NCBI GenBank assembly: GCA_032718475.1
Contig: JAUCBJ010001988.1
Coordinates: 1-53,716 of the forward strand
DNA: 53,716 bases
Direction of reading: 5' to 3'
From: Nemertoderma westbladi
Lineage: Eukaryota > Xenacoelomorpha > Nemertodermatida > Nemertodermatidae
The notes under the pieces are model-generated. The model did no database searches. It saw only the letters and a list, made by a program, of their open reading frames with translations, and had not been told where the DNA came from. Below are positions 41,056-52,110 of the stretch, piece after piece; the stretch's first letter is position 1; every line of letters begins with the position of its first letter. The position numbers and the translations under genes were made by a program.

Positions 41056-42703
41056 TGTTATAGACATTAAGTTGTACAGACCTCCATCAATGGCCCCATT
41101 ATGTATCTGAGTTTCATTGATCTGGATAGAGTTCTAGACATGACAAATACTAAGTTCGATCATGTAATTGTAGTTGGTGATATCAATATCTGGCTAGAGG
41201 ATGACCACTCATTCAAAGAACAATTGTAATCACATGGTTTCTTGGTCTTGGATACTGGTCCCACACATGTTGCTGGCCACAGGATAGATATTATCACTGT
41301 TCTCCAGTAGGCATAATCAGGAAATTGAACCAAAAAATAAGAAGCTCAGTGATTAGATCACCTGAGGTTTTTCTGGTCTGCTAAATCAGATAAAACCAAG
41401 GAACAACCCTGGAATGAATGTGGGAAACTACAAAAATGGAAAACTTTAATGAAAATGACTTTGTTAATGATTTATGTATTGATGATGATTAATGAATTAC
41501 ATACTGAGAAATTAGATAGTCGTCCTGACTCGTCTTCCATCAGTAGCTTTGAGTCTTGGTATGATAAACTATGATCATTGTGAAAACTGTGAAGATATAT
41601 CCATCCCATGATACGATATGAGTCGAGGACGGACATGGATGACATTCAGTTGATTCGGCTTGAAAAAAGATGACAAGAACGTGTACTAAAGAAGAATCGA
41701 TATGAGGCGAACATTAGTGCTTTAAATGATGCAGCTAATCTGCTATCTGATGCATTGCGAAATTGTACTATCAAGACTTTGATGAAAGAAAACGCTGATA
41801 ACTCTTAAGCTTTTCTGGAAGCATTTTAAAAAGCTGTTTGTTAGACTAGCCTTTCGTTGATCTATCTTCCCTGTTATAGTCAATCCGCACACTGACTATA
41901 TAAATATTTTACTTAAGGAAGGTTTTTTCCCCGACAGCGCTTGATATACCACTGCTTAAAAAACCTAAGTTAATCTCAGAGATTCTAAAGAATTACAGAC
42001 CAGTTAGTAACTTAATGTTTGTTGGAAAGTTTATGAAAAATTGTTCATGAACAGGCTAAATCTCAGCTGAACTTCCACCCAAAACAGTAGGAATATCGGT
42101 CGAATGGGGTGAGTTAATGTCTTCTTACACAATCAATTCCTAAAAGAGTTGGACAGTTAAAATATCACATCTGTGTTTGTTGCTTTAAGGTCGATAGAGT
42201 CTTCAGCTATTCAAAGCATGCCTGGACTACAGGCATCAGGTGGTTGTCATTGAAAATTAACATTCTCTGAAGCACCATCTGAAAACAGGAGTTGCTCAGC
42301 GCAGTATCCTGGGATCCGCATTGTTTAATGCATTATGCGTTCATTCATTCATAACGAGCCGTATCGATTACGGTAATGATGTGCTCTCATCTTGTGCAGG
42401 GTCAGTATTACAGCTAATAATTCTAATTCTAATTCTTGTAATTCCCTTGTTTACTATGGTGAATGGTTTATGTGCGTACAAACTCGGCCATGCAATTACT
42501 ACGCATCTATGCACCTTTCTCCTGGTTCAAGGTCGAATAAAACACAAGCAACTTTTGCTTGCCTTTAACAGCATATTAGATATACAGATACATAGTGCGT
42601 ATGAGCATATTAGATGTACCTTCGAAGCAGTTCTCGTGTTATGCTACATCTGAATGGAATAAACTTCCCTTTGAATTAGTCGATAAAGATACCCCTATAA
42701 GTC
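41056..42703 (+). pseudogene. CR1/L2-like LINE, endonuclease and RT remnants
   Basis: The plus strand shows a decayed LINE. At about 41060-41300 an AP-type endonuclease reads VVGDINIWLEDD and, after a stop, DTGPTHVAGHRIDII. At 41640-41800 the linker and at 41940-42030 the RT start appear (PLLKKPKL ... LKNYRPVSNLMF). Later pieces are FITSRIDYGNDVLSS (about 42340) and SEWNKLPFELVDKDTP (about 42650), the usual RT C-terminal segments. Stops and frameshifts are frequent. The body breaks off at 42703 and resumes at 45516, on the far side of an inserted element. Confidence 0.82.
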
Positions 42704-43425
42704 GGGTGAGTGAGGGAGACTTGAACCCCAAAAGTTGTAATCGTTATAATGTACAGATAATTGAATTTTTCAACGCCGTTTTAACTTTATCACATTACAT
42801 TTATGATTGCTATGATCATGTGTGATAGTTTCAGAATTTCAACCCTTACACCTTTTTTTAATTAAAACCAATAATTCGTATTTTTGAAAGAGCGTCAAGT
42901 CTCCCTCAATGTGAGGAGACTTGACACCTAGGGGGGACACTTTTCGTAAATTTGTACAAAAATCCATTAAAGGTGATATAATTACAAGTTCAGCATGTCT
43001 ATTTCATAGTAAAGCAGAGAAAAAGCAAAAATCCGAATATTAATTTGTCAAATTATTATCCTAAATTTTATACAAATTTAGGTGGTCGTTCAAATTGTTC
43101 TCGTAACAAGGACAATATAATTAATAGTTAATTAAACGCAATAAAATTTAACGTGGTAAGGCACTTTTTCATAATAAATATCATGTATAATTTTCAACCC
43201 AGGCTCATTTTAATTGTTTTCCTGTAATTCAATTGATATCTAAGGCATCGCCATCTAAGGCAGTGAGCGGCATTTATACTTTAATTAAGCTGTCAATCAC
43301 CTGTTGTTGGTATCAAAAAAACATAGTTATAAAGGGGGAAGAAAGAGTTTGTTCGTTTGGTTGGCTTGGCTTGGTTTCTAAGAGAGATGGCTACTGCATA
43401 AAGCAGGCTACTACTTCTACTACTA

Positions 43426-44165
43426 CTACGATCGGCATGGTGCATTGCAGCTGCATTTTTTAGAATGCTGTGCCGGCTTATCGACAAAATTGCACCGCCA
43501 CAACTCCCTATCACCCATGACATTTGCTAGATCATCCGCATCTTCAAGGCCAGTGTCCTTTAAAATGCATCTCAAGAAAGTCATGGGCTGTCCAACATGC
43601 TTATTCACTCCATGAGGCTGCCAAAGTACAAGATTATGCACTGGCTGGTCCTCACAGCGAAAGCAATGTCCTGCAAAGCGGAGGCGATTTTGTTCTAGTG
43701 TCAAGCTTGGGGGAACCAATGAGACACCTCCAATGTTATATAGTGTCTGGTTGGAGATGTGTGCATTGTACTTGACAGAATGAACCCGGCATAGCATTCT
43801 TGTGAATGTGAGATCCAGAGATTTGGTGTCCTCAGCAGTTAGAGCCCAGCATGGACTCCCATAGAGGAGTATTGGAACTACTGCTGTTCTAAATAATCGG
43901 ACCTTAAGTTTCCGATTAATTCAAGGTGACTTTCAAATCCTGGAAAGCCTATTCAAGGCTGCCCATGCCTTTCCCTTACGTATTCGAAGGTCCTCACCTG
44001 ACTTCCGGGTAGAACATAGTCAACAACAATTATGAACAAGAATGGTGCAAGTGTGTCTCCCTGGAGGACGTCCCATAACACTTCAAATGGTTCTGTGTCA
44101 CCGTCAACAGTAGACACAAAGCAGGCAGGGAAGGTTAAAGAGAAGGGCCTCTGCTTCCTCCATTG
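43426..44165 (-). pseudogene. RTE-like LINE fragment, 3' end of RT ORF
   Basis: The minus-strand piece 43426-43797 contains YNIGGVSLVPPSLT, NRLRFAGHCFRCEDQP and LVLWQPHGVNKHVGQPMTFL, the C-terminal region of RTE-like ORF2 proteins. Upstream on that strand (43800-44165) decayed RT motifs follow, including a region also present in the RTE copy at 52.5 kb (shared words GAACAAGAATGGTGCAAGTG or close variants). It is part of the cargo of the surrounding element. Confidence 0.8.
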
Positions 44166-44217
44166 TATTCATTCACGTCGCATTGATTGCTTGGTCTAAA
44201 AGTGTCATTCACCTCAG

Positions 44218-44402
44218 TTGGCGATGAAGCCATTCGACCATCCCGTTTGCTTGTGGGTGGTAGGCAGTGGTTTTGTTGGCCGTAATGTCACCTGGTCGCC
44301 CGACTGCCAGTCAGCCTTCGACACAGCGAAGTCATCACGGCCAACAAAACCACTGCCTACCACCCACAAGTAAATGGGATGGTCGAAAGGCTTCATCGCC
44401 AA
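44218..44402. repeat. 70-bp inverted repeat made of integrase sequence
   Basis: The left arm 44218-44287 and right arm 44333-44402 are reverse complements with about four mismatches and a 45-base spacer. Both arms encode the same Gypsy integrase motif (YHPQ-NGMVE), once on each strand. The left arm is therefore an inverted copy of the start of the fragment to its right. Confidence 0.92.
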
Positions 44403-44827
44403 TTAAAGGCATCCCTCAAAGCGCGCCTCTCAACATGCCATTGGATGGATGAGCTGCCACTAGTCCTCCTCGGCATCAGAACGGCGTGACCTACAAACCT
44501 ACAAGGCGCTGACTTTGTTTATGTACGGCGCGACGGCCACAGAACTCCGTTACAACAACCCTATTCCGGGCCTTTCCCCGTGCTTAAACCCGGACCCAAA
44601 ACTTTTGAAGTACAGGTCGGGCGACGACGAAACACGGTCTCGGTCGACCGCCTTAAAATCGCCCACGGCGTCGCGACAACCGACACGCCCGCAATACCGC
44701 ACAAACCACAGCCCGCCCCACAACCGACAGTCATTCCACAAACCCCGGCCACAACCTCCGTCAGCCAGACCGATTTGCCCCGTAAACTCAGGATGTTCGT
44801 GTGCTGGGGGGGGGGGGGGGGGGGGGG
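44333..44827 (+). pseudogene. Ty3/Gypsy integrase C-terminal fragment
   Basis: The plus strand reads KTTAYHPQVNGMVERLHRQL (end of the catalytic core with the Glu), then LPLVLLGIRTA, FVYVRRDGHRTPLQQPYSGP and VSVDRLKIAH, a classic Gypsy integrase C-domain. A Pro-rich tail ends in a poly(G) tract at 44806-44827. A TGTAGCG at 44830 right after the G tract could be the start of that element's 3' LTR, with the G run acting as a polypurine tract. Stops and small shifts occur near 44490. Confidence 0.82.
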
Positions 44828-45515
44828 CATGTAGCGTTCCCTTTACACCAGGTCTCGCACCCTCACCAAGGGGACCTAACTGAGTCCGAGCCTCATTATT
44901 ATAATACTGACTACCATGCGGTACTGCTGTACAGACTTCAGTACTTCTCTGCACGATTTATATATTTGATTGAAATAATATAATCTTGGAATTACGACTC
45001 CGTATTTTTGATGGGATTGTCATCCCTTCACCAGGGAGCGGGGTTCCCTGGTGTAATGGTTCTCTACAGTGTATATCTCTAGGTAGACGCATAAGCATTG
45101 CATTGGATGGTTCAAGTCTCCCTCACACTCTGGTGTCATGTCTCCCCACGCCACATTGTATTTTTTAGATTAATTGATATAATTTGAAAACGGCTGAAAC
45201 AAAACTGGAAATTAATATATGGCAGGTTAGAGCAATAAATAGTCAAAACATGTGGGTCATTTCAATGAACCTGACATAAAATAAGGGTGCGAATTTAAAT
45301 TTGTTGTAAATGGTAAAAATTTACTTTTGAACCCAGAAAACGTGTATTGGCAAAAAAACAAAAAACAAAACAAAAGGTAATACAAAATTGTTGCGCGGGT
45401 GTAGCCTACAAGTATTTTGAACATTATTGCGTGGTATTGTCAAATAATTTACAATAGGTTTTGAGTATTCAAAAAAATGAAGTCTCCCCTAAAGTCAAGT
45501 CTTCCTCACTCACCC

Positions 45516-45610
45516 TACTGTATTTAAATGTAAACTGAAGACCTATCTTTTCTCAGCTACCAGTACCGATTAAGAATATTTTGCACCAATGGATGCATGC
45601 GTTCTTATAA
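45516..45610 (+). pseudogene. 3' end of the interrupted LINE
   Basis: Directly after the inserted element the plus strand reads TVFKCKLKTYLFSAT, the C-terminal segment expected right after the piece that ends at 42703. A run of AT-rich 3' UTR and an ATT microsatellite at about 45655-45680 follow. It confirms that the 2.8 kb in between is an insertion. Confidence 0.8.
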
Positions 45611-47515
45611 GACTGAACGGTCCCTAAGAGCGCCCGCAGAGACAAAAAAATATGCATTATTATTATTATTTATTATTATCCCCGAAACACCAAGCTATCA
45701 AAGATATTGGCAGCGATGATAGTTCTGTATCCTTTTATTCAACCTCCCCGAGAACATTTATTTTGTCAGGATTCTTGAATGCCTCGTTGGTTAAATACAC
45801 TTTGTCTTTATGCCACGTTGGCTGCTCTGCATTGTGGTGTAAGTACCATCATGGGATCTTATTTAAAAACTTTTAGATTAGGTATTCGCACTATAAATTA
45901 TTCAGTCACATTACTTAATAGTACTGTAGAGCATAGCAGACAAAATTAGTTACCCTTACAAATAAGGTATAATGTACTATATACATTATCAGGCCTACAG
46001 CACCTAAGGTCACCTAAGATAATAAAATAAATACGAATCACAATAAAAATTACACATTAAAACTGACATTACCAGAGAACCAGTTGCTCATCCAGGGGGG
46101 CCTGGACTTAGAGTAAGCTAAAAATAGGTGCATATAGTCATGAAAACACAAAAATATTCCGCTCTAAAATATTAAAATCTAGATTACTACAATAAAGCCA
46201 CTTGAAGATCGATATTATATAAATGTAAGATAAAACCAAGTGATATAACATCATGATATTAACGTGATTAAAGAGCCAAAAACTATTTCATGTTGCCAAG
46301 AATGGAGGTGATTTTAGTCAGGTACATTATTGCCAATATATTATGAGCCAATACAACAATGCGTCGCCCGCGATAAATTGATAATTTATTGACAAATAAT
46401 AATAAACAAAACAAAAACTACAGAGCACAATAACAATAACATATTGTAATAACATAACACGTTTTGGATAATAATAATACCAATAATAATCGTATCGTAA
46501 ATCTATTATTGGTCCACATAATACGAGTTTAAATACGTAGGATATCATTACAGAAATATTGTAAATTTATAAAATATACACACCAGGAACCCAAAGTTAT
46601 AATATAGCAAAGAATTTGGAACTGGAAAAGTATAAACGAAAATTTTTTTTGTTTATTTTACTTACTAAACACCTCTTGCACCTCATAACAAAAAGCAGTC
46701 ACGGTAAAACTGAAGAATTGCAATAAAACAAGTCATTTAAAGACGAATAGTCTTTAAAACTGAATTTACAGAGACGGTCTCTTGTGAGGTCACAGAAGTC
46801 ACGTCTTCTTCATACCATAGGGTAGCTAATGAATAAGAGCAGATGCAGTCACTAGATGGCGTACAAGACCATCTCCCCATTTCACTACGTAGGTAGCCCA
46901 TAATGTGAGAATGTACGAAACCAGGTACTACAGCTCTACATTGATAATCTGGTATACAGAAAGTACAGTTAGCATAAATAACGTAAGTATTAGTTAGCAT
47001 ACGTATTCCTACTTGAATTTCCGTGTGGCCTTCGAGAAGCTAAGATAATAGCAGTTAATTAGTTAATTAAGATGATTACGGTGAAAACACCATTTTCAAC
47101 CTGCCTTTTAAAGGAAATTAATTGTTTTACAGTATAAGATTTAAATAATAACACTTAAAAATTATACAGATGTAATCCACATACCCCATTCTATTATAGT
47201 TTTTAATTAGTTCAAGTGATTTGCTTTAATAAATGTGTCTTTAATTGATCTAAACGTAATTAAAGCGGCACAATTATTGAGTAAAAATTTAATCCTTCCC
47301 ATTATTTGTCAACATAGTCTCTGCGGGGGTGTAGAGCTGCTAGCTGGCACCAGGGCAGAAGGGAATTGTACTGTAATAGGCAGCCAGTAGTATTGCTATA
47401 GCAACACAGACATAACTCCAACCACACTGCCTGTATTTCAATTCCTATTGACTCTATACTATAAATGTTGTATTACTTACTATCTCAGGTGACAGAAGAT
47501 ATAATGACTGTTGTA
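45611..47515. other. non-coding AT-rich DNA
   Basis: No firm gene. The interval has an ATT microsatellite near 45655, AT-rich unique DNA and one Cys-containing open piece at 46737-47000, listed separately. A GC-richer patch at 47320-47420 has no coding signal. Confidence 0.55.
46737..47000 (-). other. orphan open frame, possible exon
   Basis: This 87-codon minus-strand frame encodes a segment with six Cys (for example CTFCIPDYQC and CTPSSDCICS) and an even residue composition unlike the low-complexity frames nearby. A possible splice acceptor (pyrimidine-rich run ending in ACCAG at about 46955) lies inside it. I recognise no family, and there is no other exon to link it to. It could be a terminal exon of a secreted protein or chance. 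Confidence 0.25.
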
Positions 47516-47686
47516 GGCTTATATCTGAAATAGTTTATTCCGCAATATATTTCTGGTTATTTTTTAATTGAATTTTTGCAAAGTAGTAAAATTAATGTTC
47601 TTAAAAATAATATTATTATTTTATATGTAACCTAGGAAATTATCTACATATTTTCGCTGCAACTTTAATAGTGTACATTGATTTAA

Positions 47687-48398
47687 GGGGGGGGGTACAC
47701 CATTTTGGTCCAAAATATGTCGAAATTTTTTTTATGGAATATTGTAATGCACCATTGAATGGTGTTTCCAAATCTGAAAACCGCTATTTAATAGCTCTTT
47801 TAGTTTTCAAGTTATGTAAATTTCCATTTACGGAATCCTATTGAAATTACTATTACTATGTATAATGAAAGGTCGATTATCTCCAAATATTTTTTTCATG
47901 AAATTGTCAACTTCAAAACCCTACTACTTCTACAATTTTTGAGTAATTAGTCTGAAACTTCCTGTGGGTGTCTAGATAGCCACCCTGCATAAAAGTATCA
48001 GGCAACTTTTCGAAATTTTTTGTTAATAAAATTTAATACTATTTATAAAAAACCTAAAAATTTGCATAAATTTGCAGCGCCACCTAGCGGAGCAGAATTA
48101 TTTTAACAAAATTTCGCCTGATAGTTATGTTGCCCCATCTTTGATCTACCATATAAAAAAACTTTCATGTGATTAGGTTCAAAACTGTAAAAGCCTTAGG
48201 GTTTTAAGCGCAACCAAGTTTTTTTTGTTGTTAACTAGTATTAACTAATATTAAATAGCGAAAAAAAAAAATTTTCTGACCTGTCATGTAGAATAGCATC
48301 TTAGGCACCTATATGCCAAATTTTAGCCAAAATCAAACAATTTTGAAACGCTGAGAGTGATAAATCGAAGAGTTGTCCGAAAATGGTGTACCCCCCCC
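47687..48398. mobile_element. 712-bp non-autonomous transposon, TTAA target duplication
   Basis: The ends are inverted repeats: a run of G followed by TACACCATTTT on the left (47687) and the reverse complement ending at 48398. TTAA flanks both sides (47683-47686 and 48399-48402). The other copy of the surrounding duplication has the empty site with a single TTAA near 49520. TTAA duplication points to a piggyBac-like or Kolobok-like mobiliser. No transposase is encoded. Confidence 0.9.
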
Positions 48399-48666
48399 TT
48401 AATATTATTTCAATACCAATATTACTACATTGGCATACGATGCGTTGGCGTTGTATCATACATCTCAACATAGATGTATCAGCAGTTACTCGCACAGTTT
48501 CGAAACTTCGCATAGTTATAACTGTATAAAGATCGTCAGTCTTGGTTTAGGAAAAATATTTTAATGCAAAACAGGACGAGCGACGAGCGCAACTAGGCAT
48601 ATAATGAAGACGAGTACCGCGTAGACTATGTTCCTATAAACCATACCTGGCTGCGCCTATTGAACG

Positions 48667-49148
48667 CATCGGTAGTTATAAAGATCGTCCGTCAGTCTGC
48701 GTTTAGGAAATATGTTTAAATACAAAACAGGACGAGCACAACGACGTTTATAATAATGAAGACGAGTACTGCCTACTGCGTTGATTATATTCCTATTAAC
48801 CATACCTGGCTTCGCCTATTGAAGGCATCGGTAGTTATAAAGATCGTCCGTCAGTCTGCGTTTAGGAAATATGTTTAAATACAAAACAGGACGAGCACAA
48901 CGACGTTTATAATAATGAAGACGAGTACTGCCTACTGCGTTGATTATATTCCTATAAACCATACCTGGCTTCGCCTATTGAAGGCATCGGTAGTTGTAAA
49001 GATCGTCCGTCAGTCTGTGTTTAGGAAATATGTTTAAATACAAAACAGGACGAGCACAACGACGTTTATAATAATGAAGACGAGTACTGCCTACTGCGTT
49101 GAATATATTCCTATAAACCATACCTGGCTTCGCCTATTGAAGGCATCG
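48667..49148. repeat. 159-bp tandem repeat, three copies
   Basis: Units start at 48667, 48826 and 48985, with a partial one at 49144. The period is exactly 159. Each begins CATCGGTAGTTATAAAGATC and contains AAATACAAAACAGGACGAGC. Copy 2 of the larger duplication has one shortened unit at 50163-50281. Confidence 0.93.
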
Positions 49149-49348
49149 ATCGTTATAAAGTACTGGTGGGTGGGAAGGGTGGGGGGGGGGGGGGGGGGGG
49201 GGTGGGTGCAGATTAAAAGGGGTGAACACGTACTGTCCCCCTTTCTTTGATTGATTGGTGGTCTGGGTAAATTTCTCAAAACCTGATTTAGTGATACAGT
49301 CGCTCAATTTTAATCTGTATCTGATAACTGAGCCTCGTCCGGCGCGAT

Positions 49349-50481
49349 GGCTTATATCTGAAGTAGTTTATTCCGCAATATATTTGTCTGGTTATTTTTT
49401 AATTGAATTTTTGCAAAGTAGTAAAATTAATGTTCTTAAAAATAATATTATTATTTTATATGTAACCTAGGAAATTAGCGATATATTTTCGCTGCAGCTT
49501 TAAGAGTGTACATTGATTTAATATTACAGTATTTCAATACCCATATTACTACATCGGCATACGATGTGTGGAAATAGCTCGCCCTCTAGCGGCTAGATTC
49601 CCTCTTCCCTATATATAAGAATTTCTATACCATTATACATCAGTCAGGAGTCAGTAGTACGGTAGGACAGTCAGCAGTGTACCGTAACTCACTGCTGTGC
49701 CCAATATTTTTCGTACCACATATCATTAACTGTCATATACTTCACACGTTTCAGTGTTTAGATATTATTATACATACTTCTGTTTTGTATTTTACTCTTT
49801 ATCTGTTATTCTCTATAACATGCCGAGCGTGTGCAGACAGGCAGAGGTGCGTCAGCGATCAATATTACCATAACTCAGTCAATCACACGTTAACACCGTA
49901 CTTCCGGACTGGATAGCGCGTGTGATCGTCACACGATGCGTTGGCGTTGTATCACACATCTCCACATAGATGTATCAGCAGTTACTCGCACAGTTTCGAA
50001 ACTTCGCATAGTTATAACTGTATAAAGATCGTCAGTCTTGGTTTAGGAAAAATATTTTATGACAAAACAGGAAAAGCGACGAGCGCAACGAGGCATAAAA
50101 TGAAGACGAGCACTGCGTAGACTATATTCCTATAAACCATACCTGGCTGCGCCTATTGAACGCATCGGTAGTTATAAAGATCGTCCGTCAGTCTGCGTTT
50201 AGGAAATATGTTTAAATACAAAACAGGACGAGCACGACGTTTATAATAATGAAGACGAGTACTGCCTACTGCGTTGAAGGCATCGGTAGTTATAAATTAC
50301 TGGTGGGTGGGAAGGGAGGGGTGGGGGGGGGGGGGGGGTGCAGATTAAAAGGGGTGAACACGTACTGTCCCCCTTTCTTTGATTGATTGGTGGTGTGGGT
50401 TAATTTCTCAAAACCTGATTTTGTGATACAGTCGCTCAATTTTAATCTGTATCTGACAACTGAGCCTTGTCCTGCGCGATG
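49349..50481. repeat. tandem segmental duplication, copy 2
   Basis: This is the direct repeat of 47516-49348. It lacks the TTAA-flanked insert and two of the 159-bp units, but has gained a 367-bp solo LTR at 49567. It carries a poly(G) tract at 50323-50338 at the place matching the one in copy 1. It is non-coding. Confidence 0.93.
49567..49933 (+). mobile_element. solo LTR, 367 bp, 5-bp target duplication
   Basis: The block begins TGTGGAAATAGC and ends ATCGTCACA, so it has TG...CA ends. CGATG flanks it on both sides (49562-49566 and 49934-49938). Copy 1 of the surrounding duplication has the uninterrupted site (CATACGATGCG near 48440). A TATA box (CCCTATATATAAGAA) lies about 45 bases in, followed by CAGTCAGGAGTCAGTAG, an initiator-like region. 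The orientation is taken from the TATA box. The 79-codon open frame inside is not a gene. Confidence 0.92.
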
Positions 50482-51280
50482 ACCCCACGAACGTGATATT
50501 TGAGTATGTTATTTATTATATTATAACTTACATTGGGCACAGCTTAACAAAGTCGGCAAATACCGTCCAGGTGGGATTGCATTTGATTGCAAGTCTGGCG
50601 TTCTAACCATTCCGCTAGCGGCTCAGGTAAAAGGTGGACCTGGAAATTCTACCTGATACCTTGTAAGAGTTGCAGCTCCTAGCAGTCCCCCAGCTCCTAG
50701 GGGTGGATGTGCCCTGACAATGACAAAATTACACACCCCTACGATCTCGTGGGATTGGCATTAAGGGTGCTCCATAAAAACCCAGTAAATAAAGATAACT
50801 GAGGTGTGTTTTCTGGCGATACGTGTAAAATTTAAAAATGCAACAGGCATATTAGGCTATTGGGTAGTGACCCTATTAGTATCGGGCTATAAAATGTTGT
50901 ACAAATACAGGGGGGGGGGGGGGGGGGGGGGGGTCTGATTTTTTTATTGTATTGTACGTAGATTTCACTAGTCTGAATCCGACCGAAAAATTAATTTTGA
51001 AAAATGTACTGGGATGGTTTTATTTTGCAGCACCAAAATTTCAATTAGTGAATAATTTTCAAAAATGTTATAGTTACAATTTTCGGCTAATCGTTTTTCA
51101 AAATAGGTTTTAGGGGGAACAGAATCCATTGGAAAATATTTAAAAATGATCTGATTACTATAAATGGCTGTTTTAGTCCTCTATATAGGCAAAAAATGAA
51201 AAAAACAAGTAATCAGCACTTTTCAGTTTGAACACAAAATCTTTAATTCACTTATACGATGCTATTAATCACATTTTCAG
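50482..51280. other. non-coding, with poly(G) tract and SINE-like unit
   Basis: No gene is supported. It contains the tRNA-like unit at 50565-50627 and a poly(G) tract of 24 at 50910-50933, followed by AT-rich DNA. Confidence 0.6.
50565..50627 (-). mobile_element. tRNA-like SINE unit
   Basis: On the minus strand it reads an A-box-perfect TAGCGGAATGG, then TTAGAACGCCAGACTTGCAA (anticodon-arm-like) and a weak B-box. It shares GGAATGGTTA and CCAGACT with the unit at 39160, so the two belong to one family. The acceptor stem does not form, so it is not a working tRNA. Confidence 0.45.
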
Positions 51281-52110
51281 GTTTTCTGGGGCGCTGATTC
51301 TAATGGAATACATTTATATGATGCGATAAATTCACATTTGCAGGTTTTCTAGGGCGCTGATTCTAATGGAATACATTTCTAATTTGCCAGCTCATTGCTA
51401 CTCGTATTTTACGGCGTACGTAATATTGAAAATTTTTGTGCTAGCACCAAATCGCGTACCCATCACCAAAAAGTACAGGTTTGAGATGTCCAGTGCATTT
51501 TTATTGATTCCATCGGATTCAGAACCCTCAAAATCTCGTAAAACGCAAGAAACAAGATGATACTATTTATTGATCAATTTGCATATTTTCAAAAATTTCG
51601 AGCTGGCACAAAAAATTTTACTCCAAGCCAAAAAATACAAGTTTGAGAACTCTTAAGCAATTTTTACTTATTCCATTGAATTCAGAACCTTCACAAACCC
51701 GTATAACGCAAGAAACAAGGCGACATGATCAATTGATATATTTGATGGGTTTCAAAATTTGGTGCTAGCACCAAGTTGTGCACCCACTTCCGAAAAATAC
51801 AGGTTTGAGATGTCTAGTTAGATAATTATTTATTCCATATTTAATTCAGAAACCACCACAAACCTCTAAAATGTGAGAAATAAGTTGTCACAATGCATTG
51901 AACTATTGAATGGATTTTCAAAATTTCGTGCTAGCACCATCGAAAAATATAAGTTTGATACGCTTGGTACAACTAGTATATATTCTATCGAAACGAGAAC
52001 CCCCAAATTAATTTACAAATTCAATACAATTTACATACAAAATAGTCGTCATATTTCAAAATTTGGTGCTGGCACCAAAATTGGCACCGAAAAAACAAGT
52101 TTGAAATTTC
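51280..52110. repeat. diverged ~160-bp satellite with GTGCTAGCAC palindrome
   Basis: The word GTGCTAGCAC or a variant recurs at about 51438, 51602, 51761, 51928 and 52065, each followed 30-40 bases later by a variant of TACAGGTTTGAGATGTC. The words TTCAGAACC and AACGCAAGAAACAAG recur in several units. The units are old and diverged. The open frame at 51873-52397 runs through the array and is not a gene. Confidence 0.8.

Larger units (their letters stand above)
42704..45515. mobile_element. 2.8-kb element with terminal inverted repeats, inside the LINE
   Basis: The left end reads GGGTGAGTGAGGGAGACTTG and the right end is its reverse complement with one mismatch (42704-42724 and 45495-45515). 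The core word GTCAAGTCTCC recurs as subterminal repeats: a hairpin at 42894-42925, a copy at about 45116 and a partial copy at 45480. This resembles DNA transposons with subterminal transposase sites. No transposase of its own is visible. The inside holds an RTE fragment, a Gypsy integrase fragment and AT-rich DNA. The target duplication is unclear (TA at most). The superfamily is unknown. Confidence 0.75.
47516..49348. repeat. tandem segmental duplication, copy 1
   Basis: This block starts GGCTTATATCTGAAATAG and ends just before the same words recur at 49349. Its right part contains 159-bp repeats and a poly(G) tract of 22 at 49181-49202. Compared with copy 2 it has gained a 712-bp insert at 47687 and more 159-bp units. 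It is non-coding. Confidence 0.93.

Noticed and set aside
44550-44954. Minus-strand 134-codon Gly/Pro-rich frame
   Set aside because: It is the complement of the Gypsy integrase fragment and the poly(G) tract.
48667-49148. 159-bp repeats as a gene or RNA array
   Set aside because: No open frame or RNA-polymerase promoter boxes are shared by the units.
49677-49916. 79-codon frame in the solo LTR
   Set aside because: It lies wholly inside an LTR with proven target duplication and has no domain.
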